DNA of 45,054 nt from Lachnospira sp. UBA2821 (lineage in GTDB: Bacteria; Bacillota; Clostridia; Lachnospirales; Lachnospiraceae): assembly GCA_002351535.1 (NCBI GenBank), contig DEGR01000006.1, forward strand, positions 1 through 45,054, in the 5' to 3' direction. Positions 1 through 8,294 of this stretch are shown here, in pieces; within the stretch, counting starts at the first letter, position 1; each line of letters opens with the position of its first letter. The position numbers were made by a program, and so were the translations under genes. Under the pieces are notes generated by a model. That model was given only the letters and a program-made list of their open reading frames with translations. It was not told the origin of the DNA and searched no databases.

Positions 1-62
1 TAAGACGTTCTGAACAGATACCAAGAATTTTATACTAAAAGATGTATCAGGGAGGTAGCGAT

Positions 63-1571
63 ATGGTTACAGAAAGAGCGAAATGCAATAAGCTTGCATC
101 GATTGCACATTTTGTAAATGTGCTGGTTTTGGTTATATTTAGTGTTATGAGTGTAGTTATAGGTAAGACAGATATTGTGAGAACGGTTGTGCTGGCTGTG
201 TTAGGATTTGGTCCTGTTATTGCAGAGTTTGTGTTTTATAGGAAGAATCCGGAACATGCAGCAATAAAACATCTGGTAGCAATAGGATATGCAGTATTTT
301 TCACATTTACATTGTTCACAAGCGTTAACAGTTATACATTTTTATTTGTAATTCCGATGATAATGGTAGTTACTGTGTATAATGATATAAGATATATAGC
401 TTTGGTCAATATGGGTGTTATTATTGAAAATATAGTTTATGCTGCTCTGGCATGTAATACCGATATGTTTGCTTCGATTCAGAAGTTTGATGCAATTACT
501 CAGGTTGTTGCAGCTATATTCATTGGATTATATTCAACTATGACAACATCACTGTTAAAATATAATAATGATGCGAAGTTTGCGACTCTTCGTGAGTCAC
601 AGAAGAATACGGAGAATGTATTCAATGAGATAAAAGAACTCTCAAGTAACATTACATCAGGGATTCTTGATATTGATAAAGGAATAACGGCAGTAGCGGA
701 GTCATCGCAGATTAATGCGGATGCCATGAAAGAAGTTAATCTTGGAGCTAATGATACTGCTAATGCGGTCCAGAGTCAGATTAGACAGACAGAAGATATT
801 CAGAATATAATTACTCAGGTTATGGATGCATCAGCAGTAATCAGAGATAATATGGAAAAGACAATGGATGCTTTAAATGAGGGCAACAATAACATATCCG
901 TTCTTGTCCAGAATACGGCCGTTTCTGTATCAAACGGTAAAGAAGTGGCTGATAAACTTAACAATCTTGAACAATTAATGTATGAGATGAATTCTATTGT
1001 AGGAATTATTGGAGATATTACATCACAGACAAGTCTGCTTTCACTGAATGCTTCTATTGAGGCTGCCAGAGCCGGTGAGGCAGGAAAAGGATTTGCTGTT
1101 GTGGCTTCAGAGATATCTCATATGGCTACACAGACGCAGGAAGCAACTGATAAGATTACAGCACTTATTGAAAATGTGTCATCAGCTATTAATCAGGTTG
1201 TGACAGTTGTATACCAGATGATTGATGGAATCAATCAGGAGAAACAGTCAACAGAGAGTACTACTAACAGTTTTGCTGTCATTTCAGAAAGTGCAGAAGA
1301 GATTTCGGGTAGTGTTAGCAATCTTACATATAAGATTAATAATCTTAAAGAAGCAAATAATATTATCGTGGATTCTATTCAGACGATTTCAGCAATTTCA
1401 GAGCAAGTGTCAGCGCATTCTAATGAAACTCTTGAGGCAGAAGAGAAGAATTCGGAAACTATCGCAGAGATTCAGACAAAAATCAGAGGTCTTGTAGATA
1501 TTCTTGATAAAGAACAGAATGAAGAGAATGAGATGCAGGAATTATATAAAGAAGATGAAATTACAGAGTAA
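63..1571 (+). CDS. methyl-accepting chemotaxis protein with N-terminal multi-pass membrane module
   Basis: Chemoreceptor that would signal to CheA/CheW. The first ~175 residues contain about six hydrophobic segments with only short loops, so there is no large extracellular Cache or four-helix ligand domain; the membrane module itself may be the sensor. The rest is a long helical cytoplasmic domain. The highly conserved hairpin tip lies around residues 320-345 and includes SLNASIEAARAGEAGKGFA, which identifies the family. I chose the ATG at 63 because a GGGAGG ribosome binding site lies just upstream; an in-frame ATG at 42 lies before that site and is unlikely. The gene ends 13 bp before a palindromic repeat and converges on the sigma-like gene. 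The ligand is unknown. A second receptor of similar design lies at 5634-7106. Confidence 0.93.
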   Translation: MVTERAKCNKLASIAHFVNVLVLVIFSVMSVVIGKTDIVRTVVLAVLGFGPVIAEFVFYRKNPEHAAIKHLVAIGYAVFFTFTLFTSVNSYTFLFVIPMIMVVTVYNDIRYIALVNMGVIIENIVYAALACNTDMFASIQKFDAITQVVAAIFIGLYSTMTTSLLKYNNDAKFATLRESQKNTENVFNEIKELSSNITSGILDIDKGITAVAESSQINADAMKEVNLGANDTANAVQSQIRQTEDIQNIITQVMDASAVIRDNMEKTMDALNEGNNNISVLVQNTAVSVSNGKEVADKLNNLEQLMYEMNSIVGIIGDITSQTSLLSLNASIEAARAGEAGKGFAVVASEISHMATQTQEATDKITALIENVSSAINQVVTVVYQMIDGINQEKQSTESTTNSFAVISESAEEISGSVSNLTYKINNLKEANNIIVDSIQTISAISEQVSAHSNETLEAEEKNSETIAEIQTKIRGLVDILDKEQNEENEMQELYKEDEITE

Positions 1572-1584
1572 ATAACTCTAACAC

Positions 1585-1724
1585 AAACTTTCCACAGAGG
1601 TATTTTGCATAATTCATATTCATGTATGGCGGCATCGACAAATTAGCGATTTATGGCAAGTTGTAATATTAATATCTGATGCACGCCATATAATATATCT
1701 TTTGCTTACCTCTGTGGGAAGTTT
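1585..1724. repeat. 140-bp palindromic element with terminal inverted repeats (short form)
   Basis: The left end AAACTTTCCACAGAGGTA (1585-1602) is the reverse complement of the right end TACCTCTGTGGGAAGTTT (1707-1724) at 17 of 18 positions. Inside, 1631-1682 is a core that matches both arms of the much longer fold-back element at 32653-33186. The element fills the gap between the stop codons of two convergent genes (1571 and 1732). The right end runs into a T-rich stretch, so the terminal stem could act as a transcription terminator. It could be a non-autonomous mobile element, a bidirectional terminator, or both. The symmetry is read directly; the function is inferred. Confidence 0.75.
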
Positions 1725-1731
1725 TTGTTGA

Positions 1732-2607
1732 TTATAACGAAGGTTTAGTGTCATTAGTATCATTTACATCAATTGTAAGTGCGTCTAATGACATTTTCAT
1801 TACACGCTCTACTTCGGATTCGTCGAGACCAAGATGTTTTGCAAGTTCTGACAGTGTTGGCTGTCTGTCGAGTTTTTTTGCAAGTTCTGTTGATGCATGG
1901 TCGAGAGCATTGGCTCTGTCGGCTACATGTCTGCCAAGACGGGTTGAGCTTGTCTGTTCATCTATAGCATTTTCTATAGCATTTCTGATAGCATCATTTA
2001 TGTGATTCATAAAGTTGTCGTAGCTTAATATTACATCTTTGGCTAAAGACAGTAATTCTTCATTATCATTTGTATAAGAACCGATACCTTCTACAAGTCC
2101 CAGATTACCTTCCTGAATTAAATCGGCAGTTGTCACACCTCTTCCGGTATATTCCCTGCTTATGTTTACAACATTATGCAGAAGACATTCTGTAAGCTGG
2201 TCGGTTGCACATTTATCTTTTTCGAAATGGTCCGGAAGGAGTTCAGATATTCTGGCTTCATCAGGGACCGGAATATATTTTAATTCTTCCATATACATTT
2301 CAACGTATGCACGTTCAAGATTATCGTCCGTCGTGGTGTCTGCAGGCTCTGTATCATCCGGATTAGATGCGTTTTCTGAATCAAGGGAAGAGTCTGCTTT
2401 ATTTTGAACAGGCTGTGTATTAATATAGCCTTCGATGGCAATTTTGTTTTCAGCAAGATAATTAAATATATATTCATATAAAGAATCGTCTTCAATAATA
2501 CCCTCAAAAGCAGAGTGGATATCATCAAGAGAAAGTGTGTTATTCTGAGCAGATGCTAATTGTACAATGGCTGATAAAGCCTCATTGAAAAGTTGTTTTT
2601 TATCCAT
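1732..2607 (-). CDS. sigma-70-like protein with regions 1.1, 1.2, 2 and 3 but no region 4
   Basis: 291 aa. The first ~60 residues resemble sigma region 1.1 of primary sigma factors. After an acidic linker, residues ~100-115 resemble region 1.2, and the segment around TTADLIQEGNLGLVEGI is a clear region 2.1/2.2 signature. The part that should hold regions 2.3/2.4 has lost the usual aromatic/tryptophan-rich DNA-melting motif (it reads LSYDNFMNHINDAIRNAIE). A region 3-like helix-turn-helix follows (QPTLSELAKHLGLDESEVER). The protein then ends, with no region 4 for -35 recognition. It may bind core polymerase without normal promoter recognition, or be a truncated sigma factor. The ATG at 2607 has an AAAGGA site. 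A palindromic element begins 8 bp beyond the stop codon. A normal sigma activity is doubtful. Confidence 0.8.
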   Translation of the reverse strand: MDKKQLFNEALSAIVQLASAQNNTLSLDDIHSAFEGIIEDDSLYEYIFNYLAENKIAIEGYINTQPVQNKADSSLDSENASNPDDTEPADTTTDDNLERAYVEMYMEELKYIPVPDEARISELLPDHFEKDKCATDQLTECLLHNVVNISREYTGRGVTTADLIQEGNLGLVEGIGSYTNDNEELLSLAKDVILSYDNFMNHINDAIRNAIENAIDEQTSSTRLGRHVADRANALDHASTELAKKLDRQPTLSELAKHLGLDESEVERVMKMSLDALTIDVNDTNDTKPSL

Positions 2608-2636
2608 AGCGGGAATCCTTTCTGTATAATATGTGT

Positions 2637-2666
2637 ATTCTAATTTAATTATACAAACTGTGTCAA
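2637..2666 (-). promoter_or_regulatory. candidate sigma-A promoter for the sigma-like gene
   Basis: On the minus strand there is TTGACA (2661-2666) and TAGAAT (2637-2642) with an 18-bp spacer, about 30 bp upstream of the start codon at 2607. The -35 box is perfect and the -10 is acceptable. It lies in the divergent gap shared with the zinc-ribbon gene. Confidence 0.5.
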
Positions 2667-2751
2667 GAATGAATTTGGTTTGCGTATTGAGATTATAATA
2701 TAAATATTGTATAATAAATGGGCTTGAAAATTATCGGAAATGAGGATTAAT

Positions 2752-2976
2752 ATGGAATTATATGAATTAGTAGATTTGCAGGATTGTCCAATATGTGGCG
2801 GGGCAGGACTGTTGGAAGAAGAATGTAGGAGCGGATATTATGTGTCATGCCTGGATTGTGGATGTCACACAGTAATAATTGATTTCAAATCAGAGGAACA
2901 GAAAATAGATGCAGCAAAGAAGGTTGCCGATTTGTGGAATGCGGGAAAAGTTATTCAGAGTGAACCCGGAGAATAG
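2752..2976 (+). CDS. small zinc-ribbon protein, Lar-like
   Basis: 74 aa. Two CxxC pairs, CPICGG near residue 12 and CLDCGC near residue 35, form a zinc-ribbon knuckle set. The C-terminal part ends in a helix with ADLWNAG, like the EAWNRR helix of Lar (restriction alleviation)-type proteins. That family is mostly phage-related but short Lar-like proteins also occur in Firmicute chromosomes; I infer family membership, not an anti-restriction role. The ATG at 2752 is preferred over an in-frame ATG at 2740 because a GAGG site precedes it. It is followed after ~95 bp by the membrane protein gene at 3071 on the same strand. Confidence 0.65.
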   Translation: MELYELVDLQDCPICGGAGLLEEECRSGYYVSCLDCGCHTVIIDFKSEEQKIDAAKKVADLWNAGKVIQSEPGE

Positions 2977-3070
2977 GCGGCCGGCTTGATTGAAGCAGCT
3001 ATTTATGATATTATACAGACGTATATTATAAGGCAATCAGCCAATGTATATTAATGGAACGAGGAACAAT

Positions 3071-4240
3071 ATGGACGAAGTGAATAATGAAATAGAATCG
3101 AAGAAGAACAGGCGTGATAAAATTATATCCATGTTTATTGACTTTGGTAAAAGCGTAGCATTGTTCGGTCTGTGTGCGATGATTGGTATCTGGCTTGCTA
3201 TAGGAACAAGGGCAGGTTCTTCACTTAGATTTGCACAGAGATATTTTAAATATTATGCCAGCAGCAATTATGAGGCTATGTATGATATGGTCAAATGTAA
3301 GGAAGATGATTTTATTAATGAAGATTATTTTTCTTATAAATATGAATCAGAAAAGCTTTACGGTGGTGTAAAAAAGTATGAATTTGATGATGGTGTAAGA
3401 AAAGGCAATAAAGTTACATACACTGTATCGTATACAACAGGCAATAATAAAAAAGGTAATTTTGAGATAGTTGTTGAAAAACAGAAAGACAAGGTGTATG
3501 GAATATTCAATACATGGAAGGTTAATCTTGATGACATTATTGTGAAAGACTGCTCAATAGCAGTACCTTCAGCGGTTACAGGATATGTTGACCATATCTC
3601 AATGAGTGGCATAAAAAGTTCGAAGACAGAAGATGGCTCTGTAACATATTATTTTATAGACAGAATGTTCAAGGGAGACCATACTGTAACACTTAATGAG
3701 AACAACATTACAACATATACATTTAGCGAAGATTTTGACAGTTCGGGAACACAGATGGTTATAGGAACAGACAAATTAAAGCTTCCTGAAGAAGACAAGA
3801 ATGAAATGTGTGATTATGCCAAATTCATGCTAAGTTCAATGTATGGTTATGCTATGGACGGTGTTACACAGTATGCGGATATAGCGTATATGTTTGATTC
3901 GAATGCCGATACTCAGGCGAAAGCACAGACAGCTTTCGATAATCTGAGGGCATCTACGGTAAAAGAGGATGGAGGGCTTTTGAAATCCATTAATATATCG
4001 AATGTATCAGTAGCTATATCAAGTTATACATATCCTTCCGATGCATTGATAGATGTTGCATATACATATTCATATGTGGCTCAGACAGGAAGAACATCAA
4101 TAAGCGGTATTACCAAAGAATATGACGGAATGGGAACTGCAATGGCGATGCTCAGGTTCAAACGTGTTGACGGAGTGTGGAAGGTAACGGATATATCTAT
4201 GCCATGTGCAGATTACACATATAATGAGTTGAAAAAATAA
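3071..4240 (+). CDS. membrane-anchored protein of unknown function with extracytoplasmic domain
   Basis: 389 aa. A charged N-terminal tail (~20 residues) precedes one hydrophobic segment (about residues 25-45, with SVALFGLCAMIGIWLAIG), giving a type II membrane protein with a large external domain. The segment just outside the membrane (FAQRYFKYYASSNYEAMYDM) resembles the NTF2-like beginning of TcaA/PBP2a-type N-terminal domains, but I cannot assign it firmly. The rest is rich in beta-strand-like and Tyr-rich sequence with no catalytic motif that I recognise. I chose ATG 3071 over 3044 because an ACGAGG site lies upstream of it. The coiled-coil gene follows after 37 bp, so the two are likely co-transcribed. 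Confidence 0.7.
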   Translation: MDEVNNEIESKKNRRDKIISMFIDFGKSVALFGLCAMIGIWLAIGTRAGSSLRFAQRYFKYYASSNYEAMYDMVKCKEDDFINEDYFSYKYESEKLYGGVKKYEFDDGVRKGNKVTYTVSYTTGNNKKGNFEIVVEKQKDKVYGIFNTWKVNLDDIIVKDCSIAVPSAVTGYVDHISMSGIKSSKTEDGSVTYYFIDRMFKGDHTVTLNENNITTYTFSEDFDSSGTQMVIGTDKLKLPEEDKNEMCDYAKFMLSSMYGYAMDGVTQYADIAYMFDSNADTQAKAQTAFDNLRASTVKEDGGLLKSINISNVSVAISSYTYPSDALIDVAYTYSYVAQTGRTSISGITKEYDGMGTAMAMLRFKRVDGVWKVTDISMPCADYTYNELKK

Positions 4241-4277
4241 TGTGACATAATGCGGAATAGAGAGGTAGGAGAGAAAT

Positions 4278-5363
4278 ATGGGAATAATACCAACAGTTAT
4301 AAAAAAACCAGAAGCGGTGCAGACAAGTGGTAATATAAATGCTGATGAGAGAAAATATCTTGTTAATATCAATTCAAGAATAGAAGATATTAAGATGCAG
4401 AATCTTGAAAATGCTAAGTTTTTAAGAGGTATCAGCCGCAAGATTGAAAATGAATTGTCTCAGATGAGAGAGCTTGAAAGTGGGAAGACAATAGAAACAT
4501 TTGACGATTCATCTATTCTTGAAGGCATAGAACGTATAGAAAATTCAGTTAAAGAATTGAATGCAAGTCCTATTATGAGTGAACTTGATAAGCTCAGTCA
4601 GTCGGTAAATGGAATGAATTCTGATGAAGTATTATATGAACTTGATAAAATAGGCAAGACTATCAGTCAGCTTAATCTTGAGTCTGTTCTTGAATCTGTT
4701 CAGAAGATTAATGAATCGATTGGAAATATGGATACGAATGAGATTCTTACAGAGCTTAATTCGGTTAATAATACGCTTAAAGAATTTAATGCCGATGTTA
4801 TACTTCTTGAAATAGACAAGGTAAATAAATCGCTTAAAGAACTTAATCCTGCTAATCTTATTGATAGAATGGATGGAATAAATGAGAATATAAGCAGACT
4901 TGATACCAAAGAAGTTTTAACAGAACTTAACAGGGTAGAAAGTATGATAACCGAGATTAATTCCAATGCTGTACTGTCAGAACTTGACAGAATGAGAACA
5001 TTAGTAGAGGAGAAGAATTCTAACGAAGCTGTTGAACGCATTGAAATCCGTATGGACAGATTTACAAAGCAGGATTACACAGAGCAGTTAGCAGAGCTTA
5101 AGTCACTTGTCGAAAAGAATACGGGCGATATAGAAGATATAGAAGAGAAGTTGACAAGAGTTGCATCAATGCCTGCTATGGTTAAATCGGTTATTTTGTC
5201 AGAAAATGAGAAGAATCTTAAAGAGATGGATAATCATATAACGGACATTAACAACGCTCAGAATAAAAAGATAGACGGTGTAAAATCACTTGTTGGATTT
5301 ACATTGTGGCTGTCACTTCTCAATGTAATCCTTATGATAGTAAATATTCTTGGAATTATATAA
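4278..5363 (+). CDS. tail-anchored coiled-coil protein made of ten 19-residue repeats
   Basis: 361 aa. About 78 leading residues are followed by ten back-to-back repeats of exactly 19 residues (residues 79-268), then ~60 helical residues and one C-terminal hydrophobic segment (about residues 335-360, GFTLWLSLLNVILMIVNILG). The repeat theme is x-I-L-x-E-L-D-K-I-N-x-S-I-x-E-L-N-x-x, with hydrophobic positions spaced for a long helical rod. There is no signal peptide, so the rod is probably cytoplasmic and anchored by its tail. The start has a strong GGTAGGAGAG site. It sits 37 bp after the membrane protein gene. I recognise no named family; a structural or scaffold role is inference. Confidence 0.75.
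   Translation: MGIIPTVIKKPEAVQTSGNINADERKYLVNINSRIEDIKMQNLENAKFLRGISRKIENELSQMRELESGKTIETFDDSSILEGIERIENSVKELNASPIMSELDKLSQSVNGMNSDEVLYELDKIGKTISQLNLESVLESVQKINESIGNMDTNEILTELNSVNNTLKEFNADVILLEIDKVNKSLKELNPANLIDRMDGINENISRLDTKEVLTELNRVESMITEINSNAVLSELDRMRTLVEEKNSNEAVERIEIRMDRFTKQDYTEQLAELKSLVEKNTGDIEDIEEKLTRVASMPAMVKSVILSENEKNLKEMDNHITDINNAQNKKIDGVKSLVGFTLWLSLLNVILMIVNILGII
4512..5081 (+). repeat. ten tandem 57-bp units encoding 19-residue repeats
   Basis: The protein sequence falls into consecutive 19-residue units, for example SILEGIERIENSVKELNAS, EVLYELDKIGKTISQLNLE, EILTELNSVNNTLKEFNAD and EVLTELNRVESMITEINSN. The last unit (starting EAVERIEIRMDRF) is the most diverged. At DNA level the units differ a lot, so this is an old expansion, not a fresh slippage array. 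Confidence 0.8.
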
Positions 5364-5399
5364 TAAACTCACAATTTAATTAAGGATTAAGGGAGTATT

Positions 5400-5465
5400 A
5401 TGTACAGAGATAAAGCCGGTTCAAGAGTGTATGTCGGATATATAAAGCACCTACACTACAGCTAA
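5400..5465 (+). CDS. possible 21-residue micro-ORF
   Basis: An ATG at 5400 has a good ribosome binding site (AAGGGAG, 4 bp spacing) and is open for 21 codons to TAA. The predicted peptide is basic and Tyr-rich, with no recognised family. It lies 36 bp after the coiled-coil gene and upstream of the promoter for the second chemoreceptor. It could be a real small gene, or a leftover of a longer gene. Only the ribosome binding site supports it. Confidence 0.25.
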   Translation: MYRDKAGSRVYVGYIKHLHYS

Positions 5466-5513
5466 AAATCTATATACAAAATTACCAAAATTCCGTAAAA
5501 ACTGTCCGTAAAA

Positions 5514-5541
5514 TTGACAAAAATGTCAAGTGTGGTATAAT
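5514..5541 (+). promoter_or_regulatory. candidate sigma-A promoter of the second chemoreceptor
   Basis: TTGACA at 5514-5519 and TATAAT at 5536-5541 with a 16-bp spacer and a TG upstream of the -10. It lies ~95 bp before the start codon at 5634, leaving a structured leader. Confidence 0.7.
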
Positions 5542-5571
5542 ATAAACTATAAAAAATTGAGTAATGCAGTG

Positions 5572-5611
5572 GAATCCCCATAAAACGAGCTTTTATAGTT
5601 GGGGGAAATTC
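5572..5611 (+). promoter_or_regulatory. hairpin in the 5' leader of the second chemoreceptor
   Basis: The leader can fold as a nested stem: GAAT-CCCC-ATAAAA on the left pairs with TTTTAT-(AGTT)-GGGG-(GA)-ATTC on the right around a five-base CGAGC loop. It ends ~22 bp before the start codon and just before the ribosome binding site. There is no T-run, so it is not an intrinsic terminator. It could stabilise the mRNA or control translation; it fits no riboswitch class that I recognise. Confidence 0.45.
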
Positions 5612-5633
5612 TTAATAAAGCGAGGACAGGAAT

Positions 5634-7106
5634 ATGGAATTAGAGAGTATCAAGAACGAGGAGAAATTTATGAATCTTATTATGTTCTGGACGAACATAA
5701 TGATTCCACTGGTCGCATATGCATTTGTTATGCTCTTTTTGAATGGAGAACGAAAAGATGCCATAGTATTGGTTATGGCGGCAGTGGCAGTTGTAACAAA
5801 GATATGTGAGAGATGGCTTGGCAAATATGCCAAGTACATATATGGCTGTATTATTCCGGTGGTAGGTGCTATTACAGTTGCATTTGCTGACGGAGGACAT
5901 TTCATTGCCATGACTCATGGATATTTTATGGTAACAGTTATGATGATACCATACTACAATTTATCACTTAGTTTAGTTAATGCACTTGTGACCGTAGGAG
6001 TAAATCTTGTGGCAATGTTATTCTTCCGTAAGGGATATACCGCAATGCATCCGGTAGTAGGATGGGTATTTATAACAGCAGTGTATGTGCTACTTGCCAT
6101 AATATGTATGATAGTTTCAGATCGTACAAGAAAGATGTTTTATAACATCAGGGAAGGCGAAGTTGATTTGGAAAAACTGTTAAGTGGTGTTGAGGCATCA
6201 GCAGGAAATATTCAGAAGTCATGTGACGGTATTAACGAGTCACTACATGAATTTAAGGAAAGTTCACAGGATATTTCAGCGTCAACCGAGATTATTTCAG
6301 ACAGTGCTGCTTTGCAAATAGACAAAGTAACAGGAAGTATTGATATATTTAATGAATTAAGCGAAAAGATTACATTATCTGAACGTCAGGTTGAAGAAAC
6401 TGTTCAGAAAGTAAATGAAGTAAAAGATAAGAATGAAGAGGGTTCAGCAGCTATAGCTGAATTATCAAACAAATTTGGTGAGAATATAACTGCGACAAAA
6501 GAAGCTGTTCATGGTATAGAGACTCTTTCACAGAAATCCGGACAGATAGGAGAAATCATAGAGAGTATCAATCAGATAGCCAGCCAGACTAATCTTCTCG
6601 CACTGAATGCGGCTATAGAGGCTGCAAGAGCGGGTGAGGCAGGAAAGGGATTTGCGGTTGTTGCAGATGAGATTAATGCTTTATCGTTAGAATCATCAGA
6701 AGCTACTAAGAAGATTGACGAGATATTAAAAGATATTATATCTACTATCAATGATACGAGCAGGATAATGAACACAAACAGTGCTATCGTAGAGGAAGCA
6801 AATGGAAAGCTTGATGCAACCGTTGATGTATTCAAAACAATGCTTGTTTCATCAGAAAACATTATAAAGATTACAGAAATGCTTCAGGATGAGTTAAATG
6901 GAGTTGCCGTATTGAAAGACAGATTGCTCGATGCAATGAAGGAAGTGGAGGAAACTTCACAGAATTCGGTTGAGACAACTACTGAGATATCGGCTTCTAC
7001 AGAAGAACAGGTTGCCGGAATTGAAGAAATAGTAGGCACTATGGATAAGATGAAGACAGCAGTTGATGAGTTGAACTCGTTATTAAAACAGCATAATAAA
7101 GAATAA
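5634..7106 (+). CDS. methyl-accepting chemotaxis protein with N-terminal multi-pass membrane module
   Basis: 490 aa chemoreceptor. Residues ~15-165 are mostly hydrophobic, with about six membrane segments and no sizeable external domain, as in the receptor at 63-1571. The cytoplasmic signalling domain follows, and its conserved tip around residues 305-345 includes QTNLLALNAAIEAARAGEAG. The C-terminal helix ends without a CheR-docking pentapeptide. The ATG at 5634 follows AGGACAGG. It has its own promoter and hairpin leader. A bidirectional terminator separates it from the convergent DMT transporter gene. The ligand cannot be told from the sequence. Confidence 0.93.
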   Translation: MELESIKNEEKFMNLIMFWTNIMIPLVAYAFVMLFLNGERKDAIVLVMAAVAVVTKICERWLGKYAKYIYGCIIPVVGAITVAFADGGHFIAMTHGYFMVTVMMIPYYNLSLSLVNALVTVGVNLVAMLFFRKGYTAMHPVVGWVFITAVYVLLAIICMIVSDRTRKMFYNIREGEVDLEKLLSGVEASAGNIQKSCDGINESLHEFKESSQDISASTEIISDSAALQIDKVTGSIDIFNELSEKITLSERQVEETVQKVNEVKDKNEEGSAAIAELSNKFGENITATKEAVHGIETLSQKSGQIGEIIESINQIASQTNLLALNAAIEAARAGEAGKGFAVVADEINALSLESSEATKKIDEILKDIISTINDTSRIMNTNSAIVEEANGKLDATVDVFKTMLVSSENIIKITEMLQDELNGVAVLKDRLLDAMKEVEETSQNSVETTTEISASTEEQVAGIEEIVGTMDKMKTAVDELNSLLKQHNKE

Positions 7107-7126
7107 AATATATAGATGAATAAGAT

Positions 7127-7191
7127 AAAATGCGAATCATGCCATTAGAAAATGCACAGACAGTGTATAAAATGGCAGATTCGCATTTTTT
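7127..7191. terminator. bidirectional intrinsic terminator
   Basis: AAAATGCGAATC...TGCCATT pairs with AATGGCA-GATTCGCATTTTTT around a ~23-base loop. Runs of A on the left and T on the right allow termination on both strands, between the convergent chemoreceptor and DMT transporter genes. Confidence 0.75.
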
Positions 7192-7195
7192 GCAG

Positions 7196-8068
7196 TTATT
7201 CTTTTTTTCTGTTGTTATATATGAACATTCCTATTGCGGCTCCGCATATTATCACATATCCGAGAAAACTCCATCTGTCGGGTACCTGACCAAACATGAA
7301 GAAACCGAGTGTCGTTGCAAATATTATCTGCGAGTAATCATATACTGATATTTCACTTGCCGGTGCATAACAATATGCTGCTGTTATGGAGAACTGTCCT
7401 CCGGTTGCGGCAAGACCTGCACCCAGCAGAGCAAGTAACTGCCACCATTCCATATGATGATAATTGAGTATGAAGAATGGCAGTGTAACCAGACATGAAA
7501 ATGCTGAGAAGAAAAATACAATAAAAGGTCCGTGCTGGCCTTTTTTGCCAAGAAGCCTTACCATACAGTATGCAAATCCGGCTCCCATACCGCCGATGAA
7601 ACCGGCAAGTGAAGGGAACAGAGCCATATTTGTAAATGTTGGTTTGATTATAAAAAGGCTTCCTATAAATGCGGTTACAACGGCAATTGCCTGTACAGGA
7701 GTCAGTTTCTCTTTAAGGAATATATATGAGAATAAAATTACAAAAAATGGTGACATTTTGTTTAACATAGACGCATCGGCGAGAACAAGATGGTCTATTG
7801 CGTAAAAGTTGCATATCATTCCCAGAGTCCCAAAGAAAGAACGCAGAAAAAGATATTTGAAGCATCCTTTCTCTATATGAAAGCCATTTTCACTTTTTAG
7901 CAAAACAGCTCCGGCAAAAAAGAAAGCAACCAGATTTCTGAATAATACTTTCTGCATGGAAGGCAAATCGCCCGAAAGTCTTACAAATGCATTCATAAAT
8001 GCAAAACAGAATGCAGATGATATTATAAGAAGTATTCCTTTGTATTTTGGATTAATTTTGATATTCAT
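7196..8068 (-). CDS. DMT superfamily (EamA-type) transporter
   Basis: 290 aa, the usual length for a ten-helix drug/metabolite transporter made of two EamA halves. The first half contains SSAFCFAFMNAFVRLSG and LADASMLNKMSPFFVILFSY, and the second half repeats the pattern after residue ~150 (GGMGAGFAYCMVRLLGKKG). The PMF-type FVILFSYIFLKEKLTPVQ motif at the end of helix 4 is typical. It probably exports a small metabolite; the substrate is unknown. The ATG at 8068 has an AAGGAGG site. It is a single gene, divergent from the fructose operon and convergent with the chemoreceptor. Confidence 0.85.
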   Translation of the reverse strand: MNIKINPKYKGILLIISSAFCFAFMNAFVRLSGDLPSMQKVLFRNLVAFFFAGAVLLKSENGFHIEKGCFKYLFLRSFFGTLGMICNFYAIDHLVLADASMLNKMSPFFVILFSYIFLKEKLTPVQAIAVVTAFIGSLFIIKPTFTNMALFPSLAGFIGGMGAGFAYCMVRLLGKKGQHGPFIVFFFSAFSCLVTLPFFILNYHHMEWWQLLALLGAGLAATGGQFSITAAYCYAPASEISVYDYSQIIFATTLGFFMFGQVPDRWSFLGYVIICGAAIGMFIYNNRKKE

Positions 8069-8202
8069 TAAGTAACAGCCTCCTTATGGTTAACTAAATA
8101 ATAGTATAACATGCGTGTCAAATGTTTTTATATTTTAGGATATTGTAATTAATATGTGAGTGTTCAGAGTGTTGTTTGTATAGATTTTGTATGGATGAAA
8201 AA

Positions 8203-8219
8203 TGAACGAAAATGATTGA
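8203..8219 (+). promoter_or_regulatory. fruR: upstream operator-like copy for the DeoR-type fructose regulator
   Basis: TGAACGAAAATGATTGA is nearly identical to the two copies that overlap the promoter about 90 bp downstream. DeoR-family fructose regulators bind directly repeated sites of this style and often loop between distant sites. The repeats are seen; the binding is inferred. Confidence 0.5.
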
Positions 8220-8294
8220 ATATGCATAAAAACGATGAAAAATATGTGAGTAATAATTTAAAAACAGCAAAAAAGATAAAAAAACGTCAAATAA

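Noticed and set aside
5460..5633. Possible c-di-GMP riboswitch upstream of the second chemoreceptor
   Set aside because: The GEMM-type conserved bases are not present; there is only one nested hairpin.
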